The notes under the pieces: model-generated
The model's input: only the letters and a program-made list of their open reading frames with translations
The model's database searches: none
Told to the model about the DNA's origin: nothing
Made by a program: the position numbers and the translations under genes
Source of the DNA: a virus
Reading direction: 5' to 3' (one strand)
Length of the DNA: 55,632 bases
IMG/VR virus record: IMGVR_UViG_3300045006_000223
Span: 1-55,632 of that record
Shown here: positions 49,778-55,632 of the stretch, in pieces
How positions within the stretch are numbered: the first letter of the stretch is position 1
How the letters are laid out: each line of letters starts with the position of its first letter

Positions 49778-51148
49778 CTACAGTGCCGACGGGTTCAGTT
49801 CGGTGTACCCGCCTTCCAACTCCGTCACTGCCGGCTCTTCCTCATACATTTCCAGGTGCCGTGCTATCGTAACACGTTTTATGTCCCTGAGCGAGCGTTT
49901 GTTGCTGGCGAGGAAATAGCACATCATGCGTACTGTGTCGACATAGTGAATTGGCGAGTTCGGCCCGATACCTTTCGGTATCTTGCCGTTTTTGTCGCGC
50001 TGCGCCAGTGCACACGCCTCCGCGACTTCCTTCGCCATGGTCGTCAAGAATAGGCGTTTGGTGAAAAACAGCTTGTTGACCAAGAACGCACTGTCCTCAA
50101 CGAGCGGGTTCTTCCCGCGCTGAATCCAGTGAATCCTGAACTTTCGCAGTTCCTTTATGAAGTGGCTGATCTGGTCCTTGGCCGTCGTATCAGGTATCCA
50201 CACGATCTTGTTGTGGGGAAAGTCGTGCCGGACAACAGCCGGTGCTTCGCGGATGTCCGGGAAGTCATAGCTTTTTACGATGTATATGCGCCCGTTCCGC
50301 TCGACCCCAACACAGCCTCTAAAATAGCCGGTGTTGAAGTCCTGCGCCCAGTAGACCGTTTCGTCTTGGTCTATCTGCTGGTCCAGATCGGTATGTATGA
50401 AATTCCTATCCCAGTCGAAGTCGCCAATGACCCGCCCCGTCGAGATAGGCAGAAAAAAGCCTTCCAAGAATACCTTGCGCTCGGTTTCATTGTACATCCT
50501 GTACAGCGAATCGACGTATTCCGGGTCAAGATGCGGGTTGTCGCGTGTGCTGCCGCGAATGAGGACGAATGCAGCACCGGTCTTTATGAATTGGGTGTAC
50601 ACACGGTACAAACCTTTCTGCCCCTGGCTTGTTGAGCCGAAGCATAAAAATGGTTTTCTGATGTCTTTGATGATCTGGCGCGTGCGCTCGTTCATCGCCT
50701 TTATTGCTTCAAATGTGAGGTCGTCGCTCGCTGATGTGCCGAGGTCGTCTACCTCATCTCCGAAGAAACACCAACAGTTGAAACCTACGATCTTTGACGG
50801 CTCCGAAAGTGATACGAGAATTATCTTTACATTACCGATGACGATGGTGTTCAGCTTGGTGTCATGCTTGTATACTGTCTTTGATGCGTCGAGGTCTTCT
50901 TTTATCATCGCTACCGTCGTCTTTTCCAAGTGTGCCAGTGTTACACCGCCAAGCCCGATGGCAGGGCTGTGCCCTTCCGTGTCGTACTTGCCTTGCAGCA
51001 ACCGCACACAATGGAGAACTGCAGACGAGATGGAGGAAGTCTTTCCCGCGCCGTACCCTGCCACGAGAATGTGAAAACGTTTTTTCGGGAAAAGAAACGG
51101 TGATTGGATGAACTGTCCTTGGTGCTTTAGCAGCATTTTCTTTTTCAT
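49778..51148 (-). CDS. terL: Terminase large subunit
   Basis: 456 aa, ATG at 51148. ATPase: Walker A VAGYGAGKTSS (K36), Walker B CWCFFGDEVDDLG, and the coupling-like segment FLCFGSTSQG. Nuclease: WAQDFNTG, IPDTTAKDQ and HYVDTVRM give the acidic residues. Packages phage DNA into proheads. A T6CTGC motif lies within the gene (50449-50458). Confidence 0.92.
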   Translation of the reverse strand: MKKKMLLKHQGQFIQSPFLFPKKRFHILVAGYGAGKTSSISSAVLHCVRLLQGKYDTEGHSPAIGLGGVTLAHLEKTTVAMIKEDLDASKTVYKHDTKLNTIVIGNVKIILVSLSEPSKIVGFNCWCFFGDEVDDLGTSASDDLTFEAIKAMNERTRQIIKDIRKPFLCFGSTSQGQKGLYRVYTQFIKTGAAFVLIRGSTRDNPHLDPEYVDSLYRMYNETERKVFLEGFFLPISTGRVIGDFDWDRNFIHTDLDQQIDQDETVYWAQDFNTGYFRGCVGVERNGRIYIVKSYDFPDIREAPAVVRHDFPHNKIVWIPDTTAKDQISHFIKELRKFRIHWIQRGKNPLVEDSAFLVNKLFFTKRLFLTTMAKEVAEACALAQRDKNGKIPKGIGPNSPIHYVDTVRMMCYFLASNKRSLRDIKRVTIARHLEMYEEEPAVTELEGGYTELNPSAL

Positions 51149-51159
51149 CTATTCACCTG

Positions 51160-51801
51160 TTATTGTGCGGTAGCTATTTCTTCGAGCGACCCATCGGAAC
51201 TCATAATAAATGGGTCAGGCTCCTCGTCAAAATCCGGCCCGAAGCGTTTTCTTGCTGTTGGTGATACTGACTTTTCGCTTGACGATATTGACGAGTCATC
51301 CGATCCGTCGTGAATCTCCACGTTGCTCATCGCCTTAAATTCTTCCGCAGTCAATGCGATGTAGAAAATGTTCAGCGCGTCGTTTTCTTCTGCTTCTTTT
51401 GTCTTGGTTATGCTAAGGACATCGCGCCGCATATCCGCTACTTTCAGCCGCAGGTTCAGTGTGTCTTTTATGTCCTTAACATAGGCATCTGCATCTTTCG
51501 GATTGCGAATATCGTAGCTGCCTTCATCCGGCGTGCTATTCTTCAGTTCCTTGGAAATCTCCTCTATCTCCTCGATTTCCTCAAGAAATTTTTCTGCCAT
51601 GATCTGCCTGGTGGCGGTACGGTATTTTTCATTTTCAAGTACTATTGGGCGTAGCTTGCCGTCAACACCCATGTAGTTCAGCGACATGCTGTCATCGCCG
51701 AACTTTTCAAATGCGCAGATACAGGCGTCAATGAGTGCTGGTACGTAGGCTGGGTCGTTTTTGTCGGGTAACGTGGGGCGTGTCAATTTTTCGCTTGCCA
51801 T
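51160..51801 (-). CDS. Putative terminase small subunit
   Basis: 213 aa, ATG at 51801. Acidic helical protein with a Glu-rich middle (KFLEEIEEIEEISKELKN) and Ser-rich tail (DSSISSSEKSVSP). It precedes TerL, and no DNA-binding helix is clear. No Shine-Dalgarno site precedes the ATG; instead a strong promoter has its -10 box 6 nt upstream, indicating a leaderless message or a start further in. Confidence 0.6.
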   Translation of the reverse strand: MASEKLTRPTLPDKNDPAYVPALIDACICAFEKFGDDSMSLNYMGVDGKLRPIVLENEKYRTATRQIMAEKFLEEIEEIEEISKELKNSTPDEGSYDIRNPKDADAYVKDIKDTLNLRLKVADMRRDVLSITKTKEAEENDALNIFYIALTAEEFKAMSNVEIHDGSDDSSISSSEKSVSPTARKRFGPDFDEEPDPFIMSSDGSLEEIATAQ

Positions 51802-51807
51802 GTGTCT

Positions 51808-51836
51808 ATATTACAATGCGTGTACAATACTGTCAA
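51808..51836 (-). promoter_or_regulatory. Strong sigma70-like promoter of the structural operon (leaderless type)
   Basis: Minus strand TTGACA, 17 nt, TAATAT, then 6 nt (AGACAC) and the ATG at 51801. A near-perfect promoter whose predicted start falls on the ATG. Confidence 0.8.
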
Positions 51837-52114
51837 ACACCAACGAAACGTTTACATTTTCGTGCAAAGTATTGTATAAAATGCGCAAAGCAATGCCCTC
51901 GGTCAACGACACGAGGGCACTATTGATTCCATCATGCACAGTCGGTTTCCGCTTCTCTTTCATCTCCTCCTATAAGTTGATGTTCACCCACAAGGGCTAC
52001 AAGGTGTGGCAGTTTCGGTGACTGACTGCCGGCAGCGAGCAATGGCTGGGGAATTTGCGCTGCCCGGCCACTCACCTACAGATTGTCTTTTACCCACCAC
52101 ATACGCGGCCAGGG
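51837..52114. other. Intergenic stretch without a convincing gene
   Basis: Contains a perfect 8-bp hairpin TGCCCTCG/CGAGGGCA (about 51894-51919), a plus-strand TTTACA/TATAAA pair (18-nt spacing, ending at 51880), and on the minus strand a GC-rich imperfect stem (GCCGGgCAGCG/CGCTGCCGGC, about 52026-52066) after the 52115 gene. A plus ORF of 46 codons (51881-52021) lacks a ribosome site. Confidence 0.5.
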
Positions 52115-52285
52115 TTACTTCTTGCCAAGCCAGCCAAACACAGCGGCAATGGTGCCGGCCAACACGAATACACCGGCGACAATGGCCGTGACCATGTTTT
52201 CGCCGATGCCGGAAAGATACAGGCAAACGCATCCGGTAACAAGCCCGATGACACCGGTGATTTTCAGGATAGTCGATTTGTTCAT
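52115..52285 (-). CDS. Small two-helix membrane protein
   Basis: 56 aa. ATG at 52285 after AGGAGTATCAA; a longer open frame is rejected. Two hydrophobic helices (ILKITGVIGLVTGCVCLYL and MVTAIVAGVFVLAGTIAAVFGWL) and a Lys-Lys end. Own promoter at 52305-52333. Could be a holin-like or host-membrane-acting early protein; family unknown. Confidence 0.7.
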   Translation of the reverse strand: MNKSTILKITGVIGLVTGCVCLYLSGIGENMVTAIVAGVFVLAGTIAAVFGWLGKK

Positions 52286-52304
52286 TTGATACTCCTCGCT
52301 TCCT

Positions 52305-52333
52305 ATTTTAGCATACCTGGCTGATCGGTGCAA
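52305..52333 (-). promoter_or_regulatory. Sigma70-like promoter for the small membrane protein gene
   Basis: Minus strand TTGCAC, 17 nt, TAAAAT, ahead of the ribosome site AGGAG and the ATG at 52285. Confidence 0.65.
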
Positions 52334-52400
52334 ACTATTTTATTTGTAGATGGCAATCACTATTTATCCGCTGTGAAAATTGCATATGGGCCGCTGTAAT

Positions 52401-52518
52401 AATGTAAAATGATAATTATTATTTACCCACTATGAAAAACTTGAAAATTGCGCGGGAAGAATGTAAAATGATAATTATTATTTACCCACTATGAAAAACT
52501 TGAAAATTGCGCGGGAAT
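52401..52518. repeat. 59-bp A+T-rich tandem repeat (two near-identical copies)
   Basis: 52401-52459 and 52460-52518 differ only at the last base. Core AATGATAATTATTATTT, then CCCACTATGAAAAACTTG and a GCGCGGG end. A decayed third copy is visible at about 52355-52400. On the plus strand one copy creates TTGAAA-17-TAAAAT (52441-52469). Lies between two minus genes with no ORF. Confidence 0.85.
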
Positions 52519-52552
52519 AACGGTTGCGACCACCTGGCCACCAGGCCAAGGT

Positions 52553-52582
52553 AAAAATCAGGGCAGGGGAAATTCCCCTGCC
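52553..52582 (-). terminator. Terminator of the 52594 gene
   Basis: Minus strand stem GGCAGGGG/CCCCTGCC with a 5-nt loop, then CTGATTTTTAC. Lies 12 nt after the stop of the gene. Confidence 0.7.
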
Positions 52583-52593
52583 TGCCGATTGCG

Positions 52594-53292
52594 CTACATT
52601 GCGTAGCGTACAATCAGTTCTAGAAAATCATTTACCGGTACACCTTTGGGCGCGTAGTTTTTTCGGATTGTTTCGTAATCCGGTGTATCGGCCGGAAGAT
52701 TGCCGGCCATGTATTGCTTGACTATTGCTGTCAGCCTTTTGCGTTTGGTAGTGCTCAGAGTCTGCCAATACTCGACAATCCACTCGCGCGCGACACCAGC
52801 ATTTTCGGTACTGTTTGCGTATTTGGTACTGTCGGCCTCGACAATTGACATCAGCATAGCCATAGCCATAGCATGGCGATCCTTTCGGGCTTGCCTTGCC
52901 TCGGCCTCTGGGTCGATCTCTTGCACAACGTCATACCTGATACGCGTATAGCTATCGCTTGTCCGGCTTGCAATGTCGGCGCATTCGCGTGCCAGCTTAG
53001 ACGGCATGGCTAGCTTGTAGTGCCTGCCTTCAGTTTGTTCGATTTCCAGCATCTCAACCGCCTCGGCATATGTGCGCAAACCGCCAAAGCCGGTACGTCT
53101 GATACGTTTAAGACAGCCGATAGTGTACCTTATCGCCGATATAGTGTCGTCCAGCTTGTCCGTGTCGCTTTTGGCTATCATGGCGCAAGCATAGACCCGC
53201 ATGCCCAAGTCTCGGCCAAAGTAGGCAATAAGTTTGCCAATATCCTGCCCATACTTTGCTACGCAAGCCGCAATCTTTTTTTCGTCCACCAT
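52594..53292 (-). CDS. Hypothetical helical protein
   Basis: 232 aa. ATG at 53292 after GGAGGACACC; a TTG at 53304 is inside the ribosome site and is rejected. All-helical, charged, with several Arg/Lys-rich segments (TTKRKRLTAIVKQYMAG). No family recognised. Preceded by element E3 and a perfect inverted repeat, and ended by its own terminator, so it is an independent early-type unit pointing opposite to the other early genes. Confidence 0.72.
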   Translation of the reverse strand: MVDEKKIAACVAKYGQDIGKLIAYFGRDLGMRVYACAMIAKSDTDKLDDTISAIRYTIGCLKRIRRTGFGGLRTYAEAVEMLEIEQTEGRHYKLAMPSKLARECADIASRTSDSYTRIRYDVVQEIDPEAEARQARKDRHAMAMAMLMSIVEADSTKYANSTENAGVAREWIVEYWQTLSTTKRKRLTAIVKQYMAGNLPADTPDYETIRKNYAPKGVPVNDFLELIVRYAM

Positions 53293-53329
53293 GGTGTCCT
53301 CCAATACAAGTACCCTATCACGTGCGGCC

Positions 53330-53353
53330 GCAAATTGTCAAGCGACAATTTGC
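53330..53353 (-). promoter_or_regulatory. Perfect inverted repeat (possible operator)
   Basis: GCAAATTGTC-4 nt-GACAATTTGC, between element E3 and the ATG at 53292. On the minus strand it includes TTGACA, so a bound repressor could compete with polymerase. Confidence 0.6.
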
Positions 53354-53365
53354 ATTTATCGCTTT

Positions 53366-53399
53366 GCCTATAGGCAATCAATCGGTAAAAACCGGATAA
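53366..53399 (-). promoter_or_regulatory. Two-box repeated element, copy E3
   Basis: Minus strand TTATCCGGTTT, spacer, GATTGCCTATAGGC, followed by the operator-like repeat and the gene at 53292. The only copy in minus orientation, and it precedes the only minus gene of this region with its own terminator. Confidence 0.7.
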
Positions 53400-53612
53400 A
53401 ATTTTAATTCGTTACCTGTAAAAGAATTACGCCATTTCCTACGAAAATGTAGTTTACGCAATCGGTATCGTGAAATGAATAACGATTCTATATTTATACG
53501 GAAAAACCGGTTTCCACTGCATAATCATTGTATATTTTTGACTTGGCATGCTTATTGCGTGGCCGGAAAAACAGAAAAAAAGCCTGCGGACGGCCGCATC
53601 CGATATTTTTTT

Positions 53613-54062
53613 ATCGTTCTATTTCCTTTCCTGGTAATGATTTACGTTATTACTACTGATTATGTATTATATACAGACCTGTTTTTACATTTTGTCGATG
53701 TAAAAAAGAGCGATTTTTAGGATACTTATACTTTTATAAGTAAAAAATTTTTGTTCACGGAATGAACATTCCGAACATTCCGAACATTCAGGTAGCAGTA
53801 GAATCGTATTCTGTCGTTATATATATGGCGAGCCCATCAAGCATGTCTTGACCGCATAGCCAGCATATGATAGACTGAGCTTGTCTATCGAGTCATGCAA
53901 TGTGACGACAAAGCGATTAGATAATTCCAACAAAAAAATCCAAAATCTCAAATTTGAAAAACAGTAGGGAAAATGGCTGGCTACTTGTAAAAACACGTCT
54001 ATAAATAATACCAATTTAGTAGTAATAACGTAAATCATTACACGGAAAAGAATTAAATCGAT
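53613..54062. repeat. Large inverted repeat, two 77-bp arms
   Basis: Arms 53613-53689 (plus) and 53986-54062 (minus) agree at 64 of 77 bases by my count; the central 23 bp (TAATGATTTACG, then TTATTACTACT) are identical. The 296-bp loop is A+T rich and carries no gene. Confidence 0.85.
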
Positions 54063-54224
54063 ACAATTTTATAGATTATACCGCCTGGTATACGATATAC
54101 GATACTTTTGCATATTTATAATAAAAAACCGTCCGATTGCATCTGACGATGAATAAATACTCAATTAGGAATGAATGCGAATTATAACTCATTACACTAT
54201 AAGCAATTAAAATTTTGAAAATTT

Positions 54225-54259
54225 TTATCCGGTTTTGGCCGCCCCATTGCCTGTATGGT
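54225..54259 (+). promoter_or_regulatory. Two-box repeated element, copy E4
   Basis: TTATCCGGTTT, spacer, CATTGCCTGTATGG, 45 nt before the ATG at 54305. Followed by TGTCAAGCGA (shared with E5) and four tandem GCGAGA units (54265-54288). Confidence 0.65.
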
Positions 54260-54304
54260 GTCAAGCGAGAGCGAGAGCGAGAGCGAGACGAAAGCGAGGC
54301 CAAA

Positions 54305-54481
54305 ATGGTACGACAGACAGCGGGCGGCTATATGGCGACAGTCTACGGCATAAGCCGGACCGGTTTTGTCTCGGAGCTTGCCGCTTGGCAATGGATTGCC
54401 CAAGTAACGGGGCATAGCCTGTCATATGTGCGCGCTAACGCCAGTGGTAACTTGAGCAATTGCAAGCGCAAAAAATCGTAA
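54305..54481 (+). CDS. Small early-type protein
   Basis: 58 aa, ATG at 54305 after GCGAGGCCAAA (a leader shared with the 54556 gene). Begins MVRQTAGGYMATVYGISRTG, ends basic (NLSNCKRKKS). No family recognised. Single-gene unit behind element E4. Confidence 0.55.
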   Translation: MVRQTAGGYMATVYGISRTGFVSELAAWQWIAQVTGHSLSYVRANASGNLSNCKRKKS

Positions 54482-54486
54482 AAATT

Positions 54487-54520
54487 TTATCCGGTTTTGA
54501 TCGATTGATTGCCTATAGGC
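54487..54520 (+). promoter_or_regulatory. Two-box repeated element, copy E5
   Basis: TTATCCGGTTT, spacer, GATTGCCTATAGGC, then TGTCAAGCGA as in E4, 35 nt before the ATG at 54556. Confidence 0.7.
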
Positions 54521-54555
54521 TGTCAAGCGATAAACAAGATGAGAGCGAGGCTAAG

Positions 54556-54786
54556 ATGAAACAAGTAAGTCACAATCCCTTCGCACGAGAGTCTATGATA
54601 CGCGAAAACGTCTATGTCACCGTGGAAACCTGTGCATGGTGCGGCAATGTCCGCAAAACCAAAACCGGCAAGGCGTACCTGTACCGGTACGGTATTGAGC
54701 CAGACGACAAGCCCGGCCGCATATCGTACCTTCGCGGGCTGTACTGTGACGCACACTGTATGCGCGCCCACCACGATATACGGTAA
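54556..54786 (+). CDS. Small early-type zinc-finger-like protein
   Basis: 76 aa, ATG at 54556 after GCGAGGCTAAG. CAWCG near residue 26 and CDAHCMRAHH near the end form a possible four-ligand zinc site. Unknown role; single gene behind element E5, as expected for a host-takeover factor. Confidence 0.65.
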   Translation: MKQVSHNPFARESMIRENVYVTVETCAWCGNVRKTKTGKAYLYRYGIEPDDKPGRISYLRGLYCDAHCMRAHHDIR

Positions 54787-54795
54787 AACTGTCAT

Positions 54796-54828
54796 GTAAG
54801 CAAAGCTTACCCGGCAGGTAGCTTTTTC
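54796..54828 (+). terminator. Weak terminator-like hairpin before E6
   Basis: GTAAGC/GCTTAC 6-bp stem with a 3-nt loop, followed after 11 nt by CTTTTTCTT. Confidence 0.35.
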
Positions 54829-54836
54829 TTCTGTTT

Positions 54837-54871
54837 TTATCCGGTTTCTGGTATTTCATCGCCTATTAGGC
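54837..54871 (+). promoter_or_regulatory. Two-box repeated element, copy E6
   Basis: TTATCCGGTTT, spacer, CATCGCCTATTAGGC, then AAAGGA and the ATG at 54884 only 12 nt later. Confidence 0.7.
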
Positions 54872-54883
54872 AAAGGAAAAATT

Positions 54884-55225
54884 ATGCAAATAACGATTGC
54901 CCCTGAGTATCTTCGGGAAACCATTGGTTTCGTCGCCAATACCATTGTCACACGCAAAGAGGAAATTCTGGCCGCCTACTGCGAAAAACAGGCAACGGAT
55001 GACAAGACAAGCGCCAATTTCCTGGCCGAGTGTTATAAGGAACTGGATGGTCTGAATCCTGCTGCTGTTGTATGGGCTGCTGTTGGCTATATCGTCACCT
55101 ATCAAGGTGATGACAACGTTACCATCGTCGTCTGTAATGACGGCGAACTGTGCACCACTGGCAAAAATGGTGAGATTCACGCTATCTTCCATCGCGACAA
55201 TTGTAAGTACACCTTCCACACGTAA
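54884..55225 (+). CDS. Small early-type protein
   Basis: 113 aa, ATG at 54884 after CAAAGGAAAAATT. Helical N-terminal half (LRETIGFVANTIVTRKEEIL) and a beta-rich C-terminal half (NVTIVVCNDGELCTTGKNGEIHAIF). No family recognised. Single gene behind element E6. Confidence 0.7.
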   Translation: MQITIAPEYLRETIGFVANTIVTRKEEILAAYCEKQATDDKTSANFLAECYKELDGLNPAAVVWAAVGYIVTYQGDDNVTIVVCNDGELCTTGKNGEIHAIFHRDNCKYTFHT

Positions 55226-55232
55226 AAGGATT

Positions 55233-55266
55233 TTATCCGGTTTCCGCAATTTCATTGCCTATAAGG
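55233..55266 (+). promoter_or_regulatory. Two-box repeated element, copy E7
   Basis: TTATCCGGTTT, spacer, CATTGCCTATAAGGC, then AAAGGAG; the ATG at 55284 is 17 nt downstream. Confidence 0.72.
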
Positions 55267-55283
55267 CAAAGGAGAAAACGCAA

Positions 55284-55502
55284 ATGACAATCGAACAAGC
55301 AAAGACCCTCAAGGTCGGTTCCTACGTCCACCATGTCAGCAAGAAAAACGCTGACGGCACTCCCATGCGTGCCAAGGTTCTTTCCGTCAAGACGTGGAAA
55401 ACCCGGCCACATGATGTCGTCGTGTCTGTCAAACACGGAATGTACGACTACGCGAAGTTTAGTCAGGATGAGCTGTCCCAGATCGAACTTGGCTACGAGT
55501 AA
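55284..55502 (+). CDS. Small early-type protein
   Basis: 72 aa, ATG at 55284 after CAAAGGAGAAAACGCAA; the upstream open frame crosses the previous gene. Beta-barrel-like pattern (LKVGSYVHHV, AKVLSVKTW, DVVVSVKHG) resembling small SH3-type folds. Function unknown. Behind E7 and ahead of a terminator. Confidence 0.7.
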   Translation: MTIEQAKTLKVGSYVHHVSKKNADGTPMRAKVLSVKTWKTRPHDVVVSVKHGMYDYAKFSQDELSQIELGYE

Positions 55503-55508
55503 TAGCTG

Positions 55509-55587
55509 CCGCCTGCCGGCGCACTGCCAGTATGCACCATAATACCCGCAGTGTGGCAACGGTTCGCCTGCTGGCAGGCGGCTTTTT
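55509..55587 (+). terminator. Long-stem terminator at the window end
   Basis: GCCGCCTGCC/GGCAGGCGGC 10-bp stem with a long loop, then TTTTT. The T tract overlaps the first box of element E8, so the end of one unit abuts the start of the next. Confidence 0.75.
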
Positions 55588-55620
55588 ATCCGGTTTCCGC
55601 AATTTCATTGCCTATTAGGC
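55586..55620 (+). promoter_or_regulatory. Two-box repeated element, copy E8
   Basis: TTATCCGGTTT, spacer, CATTGCCTATTAGGC, then AAAGGAAAAATT to the window end, identical in its last bases to E6. The next small early gene must start just outside the window. Confidence 0.72.
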
Positions 55621-55632
55621 AAAGGAAAAATT

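Larger units (their letters stand above)
53305..54224. other. Gene-poor A+T-rich regulatory region
   Basis: About 0.9 kb without a convincing gene, between divergently transcribed early-type genes. Holds inverted repeat 53330-53353, element E3, a CTTTTTTTCTG motif (53572-53581, minus), two 77-bp inverted arms (53613-53689 and 53986-54062), short direct repeats (GAACATTCC three times near 53764-53788) and very A+T-rich sequence after 54060. Two ORFs here (53475-53720 and 53817-54038) share MIYVITT only because they cross the inverted arms. The arrangement fits a replication origin or a control region. Confidence 0.5.

Noticed and set aside
51881-52021. 46-codon plus ORF after a TATAAA box
   Set aside because: The ATG abuts the -10-like box, there is no ribosome site and no recognised content; kept only as an intergenic note.
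53475-54038. Two ORFs (53475-53720 plus and 53817-54038 minus) sharing MIYVITT
   Set aside because: The similarity comes from the inverted DNA arms; differences between them fall at coding-changing positions, and neither has a ribosome site.

Overview
The window is a piece of a tailed double-stranded DNA phage genome (roughly 57% G+C by eye) with a contractile-tail (myovirus) gene set and, most likely, a Gram-negative proteobacterial host. Evidence for this: tail sheath and tube, a tail-chaperone frameshift pair, baseplate J, large terminase, DUF1073 portal, DUF2213 prohead protein, DUF2184-like capsid, Shine-Dalgarno sites throughout, sigma70-like promoters, and a spanin-like lysis region that implies an outer membrane. 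No integrase, transposase, rRNA or tRNA was recognised.

Layout. (1) 1-1021, minus: a collagen-like fibre gene cut by the window edge and a small fibre-associated protein, facing away from the plus-strand block across a divergent promoter region. (2) 1246-2193, plus: small genes. (3) 2219-4161, plus: six small A+T-richer gene cassettes, each ending in an attC-like site. This is an integron-type cassette array without an integrase, lying inside a phage operon. (4) 4193-22290, plus: recombination and replication genes, namely a RecB/Cas4-like nuclease, DUF1351 protein, putative SSB, archaeo-eukaryotic-type primase, UvrD-like helicase, family A DNA polymerase, DUF3310 protein, ThyX, a Toprim/TopoVI-A-like protein interrupted by an intein, a PD-(D/E)XK nuclease, an HNH protein, and an SNF2-type helicase split into two genes in swapped order. 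(5) 22163-51801, minus: the structural and lysis block. In transcription order it holds putative small and large terminase, portal, C39-like peptidase, prohead protease/scaffold, capsid, connectors, sheath, tube, frameshifted chaperones, tape measure, baseplate, fibre, lipase, putative holin, a Tad2-like anti-Thoeris protein, overlapping spanin-like genes and an InlB-repeat protein. (6) 51802-55632: promoters, tandem repeats, a roughly 1 kb gene-poor A+T-rich stretch with a large inverted repeat, then a run of small plus-strand (early-type) genes, each preceded by the same two-box element.

Regulation visible in the sequence: a two-box element (TTATCCGGTTT, about 10 variable bases, then ATTGCCTAT with a short GCC/GGC pair) occurs eight times, seven of them just upstream of a small gene or a block start. 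Two structural genes have sigma70-like promoters whose -10 box lies exactly 6 nt before the ATG, suggesting leaderless mRNAs. A T6-7CTGC motif occurs 14 times, always on the transcribed-sense strand of its region and in all three codon frames.

The most unusual items are the phage-borne attC cassette array with covarying leader hairpins, the split and order-swapped helicase, the strand-biased T-run motif and the early-gene two-box element.
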